Origin: Streptacidiphilus rugosus AM-16
Lineage (GTDB): Bacteria > Actinomycetota > Actinomycetes > Streptomycetales > Streptomycetaceae
Assembly (NCBI RefSeq): GCF_000744655.1
Contig: NZ_JQMJ01000004.1
Coordinates: forward strand, 6,014,001-6,078,000
Reading direction: 5' to 3'
Length of the DNA: 64,000 nucleotides
Below the pieces are notes generated by a model, which was not told where the DNA came from, searched no databases, and saw only the letters and a list, made by a program, of their open reading frames with translations. Shown here one piece after another: positions 1 to 7,350 of this stretch. Numbering within the stretch: the stretch's first letter is position 1; each line of letters starts with the position of its first letter. The position numbers were made by a program, and so were the translations under genes.

Positions 1-1013
1 TTTCGCCGATCGTGCACGTCGATCCGAAGCTGATGGGCGCGATCGTCATGATCGCCGCCACCGTCATGGGCCTGCTCGACCTGCGGGCCAACGCCTGGAT
101 CACCGGCATCTTCCTGGTGCTGGAGGTCGTCGCCGCGGGACTGGTCGCCGTCCTCGGCTTCGCGCACACCAACCGCTCCGCGTCCGTGCTGATCCACCCC
201 GAGCTGCCCGGCACGCACGGCGGCGTCAGCCCGGTCTCCACCGGCACGATCATCGTCGGCCTCGCCGCCGCGCTCTTCATCACCCAGGGCTTCTCCACCG
301 CCGTCTACCTGGCCGAGGAGATGGACAAGCCGCACCGCACCGTCCCGCGCACCGTGCTGTGGACGCTGGGCATCGGCTCCGCCGTCATCCTGATCCCGGT
401 GATCGCGATCACCCTGGGCGCGCCCAGCCTGGACGCCCTGGCCGGTGGCGACATCAGCGGCATGGTGACCGCCTGGAGCAACTCCGCCGTCGGCACCTTC
501 GTCAGCCTCTGCATCGCCCTGGCGATCATCAACGCGGCGATCGTCATGGTCATCCAGAACTCCCGCGTGCTCTACGCCTCGGCCCGTGACAAGGCCTGGC
601 CGGCGCCGGTCAACCGGGCCTTCTCCGACCTGAGCAAGCGCTACGGCTCCCCCTGGATCGCCACCCTGGCCGTCGGCCTCCCCGGCGCGGCCCTGTGCTT
701 CGCCAACCTGGACACCCTCAGCCTGGTCACCGGCGTGGCCGTCACCCTGCTCTACGCCTGCGTCGCCGTCGCCGCCCTGGGCGCCCGCCGCGGCAAGCAC
801 AGGGAGGCCAAGGCCTTCCGGATGCCGCTGTGGCCGGTCGTGCCGATCGTCATCCTGGCGGTGCTCGCCTACGTGATGCTGCAGCAGGACACCCTGTCCC
901 TGTGGATCACCGGTGGCATCACCGCGGCGGCCGCCCTGTACTGGGTCGTCTACCTCCGCCCCCGCCCGGAGACCCGCTGGGTCATCACCGTGCCCGAGGA
1001 CGAGAAGGTCTGA
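1..1013 (+). CDS. APC-family amino-acid permease, 3' part (5' end outside window)
   Basis: The frame is open from the first base, so the true start lies upstream; about 337 residues are visible. They contain long hydrophobic segments, including a FITQGFSTAVYLAEEMDKP stretch typical of APC-superfamily permeases, followed by at least six membrane segments and a short charged cytoplasmic tail ending PEDEKV. The family imports or exchanges amino acids, using proton motive force, across the cytoplasmic membrane. The substrate cannot be told from the fragment. The gene converges on the mycosin gene, and a strong shared hairpin separates them. Nothing ties it to secretion; it may mark the edge of the ESX locus or be an insertion between its two parts. 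Confidence 0.85.
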   Translation, partial: SPIVHVDPKLMGAIVMIAATVMGLLDLRANAWITGIFLVLEVVAAGLVAVLGFAHTNRSASVLIHPELPGTHGGVSPVSTGTIIVGLAAALFITQGFSTAVYLAEEMDKPHRTVPRTVLWTLGIGSAVILIPVIAITLGAPSLDALAGGDISGMVTAWSNSAVGTFVSLCIALAIINAAIVMVIQNSRVLYASARDKAWPAPVNRAFSDLSKRYGSPWIATLAVGLPGAALCFANLDTLSLVTGVAVTLLYACVAVAALGARRGKHREAKAFRMPLWPVVPIVILAVLAYVMLQQDTLSLWITGGITAAAALYWVVYLRPRPETRWVITVPEDEKV

Positions 1014-1039
1014 CCCGCTCCAGCACGCACAGCCCCCAC

Positions 1040-1072
1040 GAGCCCGCCCCGCACGTCGCGCGGGGCGGGCTC
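1040..1072. terminator. Bidirectional hairpin terminator between permease and mycosin genes
   Basis: A perfect 13-bp GC-rich inverted repeat (1040-1052 with 1060-1072) with a 7-nt loop lies 27 nt after the permease stop and 15 nt after the mycosin stop. The genes converge, so it can serve both. There is no U-tract, as is common in streptomycetes. Confidence 0.7.
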
Positions 1073-1086
1073 CTGCGTCGTCGCCG

Positions 1087-2328
1087 TCAGTGCACCGGAC
1101 GGGTACGGCGGCGGCTGTCGCGGATGACGGTGGCCGCGCCGGTGATCACCACGAGCCCGAGGCCGCCCAGCGCCACCGCGTAGAGCGCGGTGCGCTGGTC
1201 GCGCTGCTGCTGGGTCTCGCCGACGGCGAGCGGGCGGGCGTGGACCGGGGAGGCCGAGGAGGGACCGGCGGGTGTGGCCACCGGGGCGTCCTCCGGTGGG
1301 GAGTCGTCCGTGACGGCGGCGACCGGGTCGACGACGCCCCAGCCGATGTACGGGTTCCAGCCCGCGTCGGTGCGCAGCGCGGTCTGCTCGATCCGGGCGA
1401 CGATCTGCGCGGCCGTCCAGCTGGGGTACTTCTCGCGCAGCAGCGCGGCCACCCCGGCCGCGTAGGGCGCGGCGAAGCTGGTGCCGTTGTCGACGCACTG
1501 ACCGCCCTTGGGGACGGTCGAGACGATGTCCACGCCCGGCGCGGCGACCCCCACCGACTTCCCGGTCTCCGAGAAGCCGTCGGCGCGCTCGTCGTTCCGG
1601 TCGGACGCGCCCACGCCCAGCACCCCGGGAAGCGCCGCCGGATAGGTGGGCAGGTCCAGGTTCTCGTTCCCGGCGGCGGCGACCACCACGACGTTCTTGG
1701 CCAGCGCCTTGCGGACGGACACCGCCAGCGGACTGCTCGCGGTGACCCCCTCGTAGGGCTTGCCGTCCTGGGTGGTCAGGTCCTGCGAGATGTTGATCAC
1801 CTGGGCGCCGTGGCCGACCGCGTAGTCGACCGCCGCCGCGAGGGACTTCTCGTCCGCGTGGCCCTGGCCGTCGTTCTGGCGGATCGCGAGGATCGTCGCC
1901 CCGGGCGCCAGGCCCTGGAAACCGGTGCGGCGCTGCGGGTCGGGGCGGGCGGCGATGACGCCGGCCACCATGGTGCCGTGCCCGACCTGGTCGTCGGTGG
2001 AGCCCCCGTCCGGCGGATTCGACTTCGGCAGGAAGTCCTGCCCGGCCTTCACCGCGCCCGCGAGCTGGCTGTTGGCGTCGCTGACCCCGGAGTCGATGAC
2101 CGCCACGGTGATGCCGCGGCCGTCGTACCTGGCGTGCAGCTGCGAGAGCAGGATCCGCTGCAGCGCCCACGGGGTGCCGGGGATCTGGTCGGCGGGGAAG
2201 TGACACTGCCCGTCGGAGGCCAGCGCGGCGGTGGCGCCGCCGACCGGCAGCACGGGCACGACCGGCACGACGGTGCACGCGAGGGCGCAGGCGGCGACCG
2301 CCAGTGCCCTGCGGTGGTGCCTGTTCAC
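1087..2328 (-). CDS. mycP: Mycosin: ESX-associated subtilisin-like serine protease (MycP)
   Basis: This is a 413-aa S8 protease of type VII secretion loci. Starting at the GTG at 2328 (GGGGGA about 10 nt upstream), it has an N-terminal signal peptide with an Arg/His n-region and a hydrophobic core to about residue 30. The catalytic triad is Asp79 (VIDSG), His117 (GHGT) and Ser284 (NGTSFAAP), with the oxyanion Asn in AAAGNEN. A C-terminal membrane helix (about residues 370-395) ends in an Arg-rich tail. Mycosins are membrane-anchored outside the cell; they stabilise the ESX membrane complex and can process substrates. The gene lies downstream of the WXG100 pair but a long hairpin separates them, so its expression may differ. 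A longer reading frame upstream is low-complexity and unlikely to be translated. Confidence 0.92.
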   Translation of the reverse strand: MNRHHRRALAVAACALACTVVPVVPVLPVGGATAALASDGQCHFPADQIPGTPWALQRILLSQLHARYDGRGITVAVIDSGVSDANSQLAGAVKAGQDFLPKSNPPDGGSTDDQVGHGTMVAGVIAARPDPQRRTGFQGLAPGATILAIRQNDGQGHADEKSLAAAVDYAVGHGAQVINISQDLTTQDGKPYEGVTASSPLAVSVRKALAKNVVVVAAAGNENLDLPTYPAALPGVLGVGASDRNDERADGFSETGKSVGVAAPGVDIVSTVPKGGQCVDNGTSFAAPYAAGVAALLREKYPSWTAAQIVARIEQTALRTDAGWNPYIGWGVVDPVAAVTDDSPPEDAPVATPAGPSSASPVHARPLAVGETQQQRDQRTALYAVALGGLGLVVITGAATVIRDSRRRTRPVH

Positions 2329-2355
2329 GAGTGCGGTTCCCCCAGGGTCGGTGCA

Positions 2356-2402
2356 CGCCGCCGTGCTGCCGCGCCCGTGAGGGGCGCGGCAGCACGGCGG
2401 CG
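2356..2402 (-). terminator. Long perfect hairpin between WXG100 pair and mycP
   Basis: A perfect 20-bp inverted repeat (2356-2375 with 2383-2402) with a 7-nt loop sits 48 nt after the second WXG100 stop and 28 nt before the mycP start. It is probably a terminator or attenuator that keeps abundant WXG100 mRNA apart from mycP. It could also stabilise the 3' end of the WXG100 transcript. Confidence 0.7.
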
Positions 2403-2450
2403 TGTGTGAACGCGTGCGTCGCGTCGGACGGTCCTGCCGGACGCGGGCTG

Positions 2451-2747
2451 TCAGCCCCAGAGCTGGGCGTTGCGGTTCTCGGTCGCCTGGTAGTTCTGGC
2501 CGGCGCTGTCGAGCGCACCGGCGATCTGGACCAGCACGGAGTGCAGGTCGGCGGCGGCGCTGTCCCACTCGCGCTGGCGGGCCTGGTAGCCCTCCTGCGC
2601 CTTGCCCTCCCAGGACTGCGCGATGCGCTGCACGCCGGCACGCAGGTCGTCGAGCTGCTGCTGGACCTTGGCGGCCGTCTGGCGGACGTCCGAGGCAGCC
2701 TGGGACACGCTGCCGAAACTGACAAGGATCTGACCGGAGTCGCTCAT
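2451..2747 (-). CDS. WXG100-family ESX secretion substrate (98 aa)
   Basis: A 98-aa helical protein with the family hallmark: two amphipathic helices joined by a W-x-G turn (here SWEG, about residue 46), total length near 100, no signal peptide. WXG100 proteins fold as helical hairpins, dimerise with a partner and leave the cell through the ESX/type VII machine. The C-terminal half has a YxxxD/E-like stretch (YQARQREWD), as in the secretion signal of the family. It follows the other WXG100 gene by 58 nt on the same strand, so the two are probably co-transcribed and form the secreted heterodimer. The start ATG has a GGGGAGA ribosome site. Confidence 0.92.
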   Translation of the reverse strand: MSDSGQILVSFGSVSQAASDVRQTAAKVQQQLDDLRAGVQRIAQSWEGKAQEGYQARQREWDSAAADLHSVLVQIAGALDSAGQNYQATENRNAQLWG

Positions 2748-2805
2748 GGTGTCTCCCCTTCGGTGGTAAGCAAGTGGCGGATCGGGGCGGGCGAACGGCG
2801 CGGCG

Positions 2806-3117
2806 TCAGCCGAGCGCCGAGGTGATCTTGCTCAGCCCCGAGTGCTGCTCCTGCTCCGTCGCGGTGTACTGCTGCGAGGTGTTGTCGATCGCGTCCTTGA
2901 TCTCGCTGAGCACCTTGTTCAGCTTGGCGGCGTCCTCGTTCCACTTCTGCTGCAGCTGCTGGTACGCCGTGGCCGCCTGGCCCTTCCAGCCCGAGGTGAC
3001 CGAGCTGACGACGTTGTTCAGCGAGTTCAGCTCCTGCTGGATCTGGGAGTTGACCTCGGCGATGCGGGCCGAGAAGGCCCGCATCTCATCTGCGGTAGTC
3101 CTGAACTGACCCGACAT
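2806..3117 (-). CDS. WXG100-family ESX secretion substrate (103 aa)
   Basis: The first gene of the WXG100 pair: 103 aa, mostly helical, with the W-x-G turn as GWKG near residue 44, Gln-rich helices and no signal peptide. The ATG at 3117 is preferred over a GTG two codons earlier because the GGGGGA ribosome site lies 8 nt before the ATG and only 2 nt before the GTG. It is expected to pair with the 98-aa product and be exported by the neighbouring ESX apparatus (EccB, EccE and mycosin are here). The 194 nt between this start and the eccB stop probably hold the promoter of the pair. Confidence 0.92.
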   Translation of the reverse strand: MSGQFRTTADEMRAFSARIAEVNSQIQQELNSLNNVVSSVTSGWKGQAATAYQQLQQKWNEDAAKLNKVLSEIKDAIDNTSQQYTATEQEQHSGLSKITSALG

Positions 3118-3311
3118 GTGCACCGTCCCCCATGAGACAGACCTGTGGCGACCGGGGTGTCCGGCACGGACCGCCCCCGGTCGACATCACCGAACGATGA
3201 TGTCCCGTAGCACTGTAGCCGCACCGTCAGACACCCCCAACATCAGGTTCGGAGCAGCTTTGTCCGGGTTCTGTGAAGACCGGACGAAGCGGCGCCCGCG
3301 CTGACCCGCGG

Positions 3312-4847
3312 TCAGGAGCCCTGCTGCTGTTCGGCCGCGTCCTTCGTCAGCGCGGGACCGGAGGGGACCAGGTCCGCCCAGCCGAGCGGCACCGGGTTCG
3401 GGCCGGTCCGGCCGTAGCCGAGCCTGGCCGCGGCGGTGTCGCTCTGACCGTTCGCGCCCGCCGCGCCCGCCGATCCTGCCGCCCCCGCCGCGTCCGCCGA
3501 ACCGTTCGAACCGCCCGACGCCGGGGCCCCGTTGCCGTCGCTGTTCATCTGCACGGGGTAGCGCAGACCGGTGTCGGTCAGCAGGTAGACCTTGCCGCCG
3601 CCGCCCGCGCCGCCGTTGACCGCCTGCAGCAGCAGCCCGGTGCCGGGGGTCACGTAGACACCCGCGGTGCCCGAGTTCTGGTTCACCGGGAAGTCGGCGC
3701 CGAGCCAGACCCCGAGCTTCGGGCCGTTCTGGTTCATCACGCCGTCGTAGACGGCGCAGCTCGCCATCGCGCCGGCGCTCACGTCGAGGTTGGCCTGGCT
3801 GACCGCGGCCTGCGGCCAGTCCTTGCCCGACTCGAAGGGGGTGACCAGATTGGAGTTGAGCAGCTTGTACTGACTGACCGGGATCTCCGCCGTGCTCAGG
3901 TGCATGGCGCCGACCAGACCGAGGGCGAAGTCGGAGATCTTGTGCGGACCGTCCTGGAGCAGCACGTAGTGCAGCACGCCGCCGCTGGTGTCGGTCACCT
4001 TGAGCAGGTCGCCCACGCGCCGGTCGCCGGCGCCGACGTCGGGCCCGTGGTACGGCTTGCCGAACTCCTGGATGTCCGCGCGGGGCAGCGAGATCGGGTC
4101 GCCGGGGACCAGCGTCTTCAGCCACGCCGAGGTCACCTGCTGGGGGCGTCCGGCCGACGCACCGAACGCGGCGACGGCCAGCTTCCGCGCGTCCTTCGCG
4201 CTCGCGACCAGTTCGTGCGAGACCCCGGAGGCGTCGACCAGGTAGCCGACCCCGTCCGCGGTCTGCACGTACAGCGCCTGGCCGGACGTCAGCCGTCCGT
4301 GACTGTGGACCAGCGCGGCCTGCGCGCCGCCCAGCACGAACAGCTTCTGGGCCACGCCGTCCGTCGCGGTGGCGTCCGAACGCTCGCACGCCGCCCAGGT
4401 CTTGGCCACCCCGGCGTCGGCGGCCGTGGGCAGGCTGTCCGGGGCGTAGGGGATGCCGATGGTCGGACCGTGCTGGACCTGCGGGGAGTTGAGCACCGAG
4501 TCGTCGATGTACTGGACGCCTGAGTTACCGCTGAGCAGGAGCCTGGCCGAGGACATGTTGAGCACCGGGTGCAGGACCCCGTCGAGCATCACGTACCGGG
4601 TCGTCGTCTGCTTGTCCACGATGACCGCGTTCGCCGTCTGCCAGCCGTGCGGCGCGGAGGGCCGCAGCATCCCGTACGCGCCGAAGGCCGCGACCGCCAC
4701 CGCTCCCAGCACCAGGCTCGGCACGACCGCCCGCAGCGCCCTCGGCGCGTCCTCCACGTTTCCGCCGCCGCTCGGCTGCAGAAACGCCGCCACGGTGCGC
4801 TTGCGCGCGAACGTGTAGGCGCTGAGCTCATTTCGGCGTGATGCCAT
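3312..4847 (-). CDS. eccB: Type VII secretion membrane protein EccB
   Basis: A 511-aa protein with the standard EccB plan: a short cytoplasmic N-terminus beginning ASRRNELSAYTFARKR, one membrane helix (about residues 41-62, rich in Val/Ala), then a large extracytoplasmic domain. EccB is a core subunit of the ESX membrane complex and reaches into the cell envelope. The start at 4847 follows a GGGGAG site 9 nt away; the longer open frame upstream is unlike the family. The protein ends in an Ala/Gly-rich linker and a KDAAEQQQGS tail. It is divergent from eccE, and the 240 nt between them must hold both promoters. Confidence 0.9.
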   Translation of the reverse strand: MASRRNELSAYTFARKRTVAAFLQPSGGGNVEDAPRALRAVVPSLVLGAVAVAAFGAYGMLRPSAPHGWQTANAVIVDKQTTTRYVMLDGVLHPVLNMSSARLLLSGNSGVQYIDDSVLNSPQVQHGPTIGIPYAPDSLPTAADAGVAKTWAACERSDATATDGVAQKLFVLGGAQAALVHSHGRLTSGQALYVQTADGVGYLVDASGVSHELVASAKDARKLAVAAFGASAGRPQQVTSAWLKTLVPGDPISLPRADIQEFGKPYHGPDVGAGDRRVGDLLKVTDTSGGVLHYVLLQDGPHKISDFALGLVGAMHLSTAEIPVSQYKLLNSNLVTPFESGKDWPQAAVSQANLDVSAGAMASCAVYDGVMNQNGPKLGVWLGADFPVNQNSGTAGVYVTPGTGLLLQAVNGGAGGGGKVYLLTDTGLRYPVQMNSDGNGAPASGGSNGSADAAGAAGSAGAAGANGQSDTAAARLGYGRTGPNPVPLGWADLVPSGPALTKDAAEQQQGS

Positions 4848-5087
4848 CCCCTTGTTCTCCCCGTCGTCGGAATGGTCCCGGCACCCGTCGGCGCCCCGGC
4901 GCCGATGCGCCCTCACGACACCGCGCGCGTGCGGTACGTACGGTACGGGTACGGTGTTGCGATCAGCCAACCGGGCCGGGGTTTTGCTCCACGCCGGTTT
5001 TCCGGGAAGCTGCACACGCCACGCACTCGCCACCGTGCTCGCCCACGCGAGCCTGCCGAGCAGACGACCTAAGGGGAGCCTCGGGGG
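4848..5087. promoter_or_regulatory. Divergent promoter region between eccB and eccE
   Basis: This 240-nt gap separates two divergent ESX genes. It includes a short stretch around 4929-4960 with alternating gtacgtacggtacgg repeats (partly self-complementary) that could be an operator. The plus-strand end carries AAGGGGAG as the eccE ribosome site. No convincing -35/-10 pair could be fixed by eye. Confidence 0.4.
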
Positions 5088-6455
5088 ATGCCCAGTCAGA
5101 CCGCCTCGCGCCACGCGCCGTCAGGGTCGGGCGCAGGCCGCCCGCGCACCTCGAACGCCGTGCCGGACGGGCCCACGGCGCAGTCCGCCCGCGGCGACGT
5201 CACGGTCCGCCTGCGGCCGCGGCCCGGACGGCTCGGGCCGGTGCGCCTGGTGACGCTGGTCCTGGTCGAGGCGGTCGCCGCGGCCGCGCTGATCGGGTGG
5301 GTGCACGGCCGGATCGCGCTGATCGCGGGCGGTCTGGTGGGCGTACTGCTGCTGCTCGCCGCCCTGCTGCGCTTCGGCGGCCTCTCGCTCGCCGACATGC
5401 TGCGCGCCCGTGCGGCCCTGCGCCGACGGATCCGTCGGGCGGCTCTCGCGCCCCACGGTCCCGACGTGGACCCGGTGCTGACGCCGGTGCTGGAGTGCGA
5501 GCCCGCGCTGCGCGTGGTGACGCACACCATAGACGCGGACGGCGGCGCGGGCCGCCGTGAGCGCCGCGAGATCGGCATGGTCGGCGACGGGACCTTCCTC
5601 AGCGCGCTGATCCAGGTCGAGGCCCCGGACCGGCCGCTGCGTCCGCAGGCGGGCGCGGTGCCGCTGCCGCTCGCCCTGCTCGCCCAGGGCCTGCGCGCGG
5701 ACGACGTGGTGCTCGACGCCGTGCAACTGGTGCAGTACGCCCAGCCCGCACCGGCACCCCACCTGCCCGAGCAGGCGCTGGCCGCACGCGCGTACCGGGA
5801 ACTGCCGAGCGGCCCCTCCACCCCGGGGCTGCGGCTCACCTGGGTCGCCGTCAGGCTCGACCCGGAGCTGTGCCGCAGCGCCGTGGCCGCGCGGGGCGGC
5901 GGCGAGGGCGGCGCCCGCAGGGCGCTGCAACGCGGGGTGGACCAGCTCGCCAGCCGCCTGGTCGAGGCCGGGCTGCGCGCGACCGTGCTGGACACCGCGC
6001 AGGTCACCGCGGCGATCGGCACCGCCGTCTGCCCCAACCCCGTCGCCGTCACGCACGGCCGGGGCTCCTCCGGTGCGGGCGCGACGGAGGGCTCGGCGCC
6101 CCGTCGTACCGTCGAGACCGCCAAGTCCTGGCGCTGCGACGACCGCTGGCACCGCAGCTACTGGATCGGACAGTGGCCCAGGCTCAACCCGGCCGCCACC
6201 ACCGAGCTGGTGAGCGTGCTGACCGGCACCCCGGCGCTGGGCAGCTGCTTCGCACTGACCCTGCGCGAGTCGGGCGGCGGCGCGGTCGCGCTGAGCGGCC
6301 ATGTCCGGATCACCGCCCGCGGCGAGAGCGAACTGACGACTGCCGCACGGCAGTTGGAGACCCGTGCGCGCAGCGCCGGGGCCGGGTTGGTCCGGCTGGA
6401 ACTGGAACAGGTGCCCGGCGTCCTCGCGACGCTGCCGCTCGGGGGGACACGCTGA
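5088..6455 (+). CDS. eccE: Type VII secretion protein EccE
   Basis: A 455-aa protein with an unstructured, charged N-terminus (about 45 aa), two adjacent membrane helices (about residues 55-100), then a soluble domain. This matches the EccE family of the ESX membrane complex, where EccE packs at the edge next to EccB and mycosin. The ATG at 5088 follows AAGGGGAG by about 10 nt. Its TGA overlaps the next gene's ATG, so the two are translationally coupled. EccE is the least conserved Ecc component, so the assignment rests on topology, length and neighbours together. Confidence 0.8.
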   Translation: MPSQTASRHAPSGSGAGRPRTSNAVPDGPTAQSARGDVTVRLRPRPGRLGPVRLVTLVLVEAVAAAALIGWVHGRIALIAGGLVGVLLLLAALLRFGGLSLADMLRARAALRRRIRRAALAPHGPDVDPVLTPVLECEPALRVVTHTIDADGGAGRRERREIGMVGDGTFLSALIQVEAPDRPLRPQAGAVPLPLALLAQGLRADDVVLDAVQLVQYAQPAPAPHLPEQALAARAYRELPSGPSTPGLRLTWVAVRLDPELCRSAVAARGGGEGGARRALQRGVDQLASRLVEAGLRATVLDTAQVTAAIGTAVCPNPVAVTHGRGSSGAGATEGSAPRRTVETAKSWRCDDRWHRSYWIGQWPRLNPAATTELVSVLTGTPALGSCFALTLRESGGGAVALSGHVRITARGESELTTAARQLETRARSAGAGLVRLELEQVPGVLATLPLGGTR

Positions 6456-7228
6456 TGGCCATGTCGACTTCTCGTCACACCTCGCCGCCCCTGGGGCAGG
6501 ACGAGAACAATGGCGGCCCGGTGCGCCGCGGCCTGGCCGGCTTCGGCCTGCCGGGTCCGCGTCGCGAGCAGCACGTGCTGACGCTGGACCAGCTCGGCGC
6601 GGTGAGCCTTCCGGTCGGCGGCGACGGGGTGGTCGTCGGCACCGAGGGCAGCGGCGCACCGGCGGTGCTGGGTCTGTTCCGGCCGCGCGCCTACGACGTG
6701 GTGCTGGTCGGCGGCGTGTGGACGGCCCAGCTGATCGCGTTGCGCGCGGCGGCGACGGGCGCACGGGTGGCCGTCGAGACCGGTCGCGGACAGGCCTGGA
6801 GCCCCGTCGCCCAGGCGGCCGGCGGCGGCCAGCCCTGCATGACCGTGCACCCCATCGGGCGCCTCGGCCCGCAGGGCGCGTCCGTGGCGAGCCCGGTCCT
6901 GGTCGTCCGCGACGCCGGGCCGCGTCCGGCCCGCACCCGGCTGTCCGCCGCACCCTGGCAGGCGATGCTCACACTGCTCCCTTACCTGGCCGAGGGCGCG
7001 GAGCGGCTGCTCACTTCGGCGGACCTGGTGGGGGTGCAACGGGTCGCCCCGCAGGAGGCCTCGCTCATCGCCCGGGCCCTCGGTCTTCCGGCCGAGGAGG
7101 AGGCGGCGCTGCCCAACCTCGGTGACGGCGTGACCCTCTGGACCAACCGCCGCAGCCGCGCCTTCGTCCAGGGAGGACCGACGGCCTCCGAGGCCCAGGT
7201 GCTGGGCCAGGCACGGCGCGTGGACTGA
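6455..7228 (+). CDS. Unknown 257-aa protein coupled to eccE
   Basis: Not recognised. The start ATG overlaps the eccE stop (TGATG), with a GGGGGG ribosome site 8 nt before, so co-translation with eccE is likely. There is no signal peptide and no long membrane helix. The sequence reads as a globular alpha/beta protein (VTLWTNRRSRAF near the C-terminus), with a segment LRAAATGARVAVETGRGQAW that looks like the first beta-alpha unit of a nucleotide-binding fold but lacks a P-loop. Its place between eccE and a MinD-like ATPase suggests a cytoplasmic accessory role in type VII secretion. That is inference from position only. Confidence 0.75.
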   Translation: MAMSTSRHTSPPLGQDENNGGPVRRGLAGFGLPGPRREQHVLTLDQLGAVSLPVGGDGVVVGTEGSGAPAVLGLFRPRAYDVVLVGGVWTAQLIALRAAATGARVAVETGRGQAWSPVAQAAGGGQPCMTVHPIGRLGPQGASVASPVLVVRDAGPRPARTRLSAAPWQAMLTLLPYLAEGAERLLTSADLVGVQRVAPQEASLIARALGLPAEEEAALPNLGDGVTLWTNRRSRAFVQGGPTASEAQVLGQARRVD

Positions 7229-7350
7229 CGGTCCGGATCCGGAGGCCGGGTCAGGTCCCGCCGGGCGGACGAAGGACAGGAGGGGCTCCCGAGCTGTCCG
7301 GGCGGGCGATTACGCTGTGAGTCTCCGAGGTCAACGAGAGGGCGGGCACA

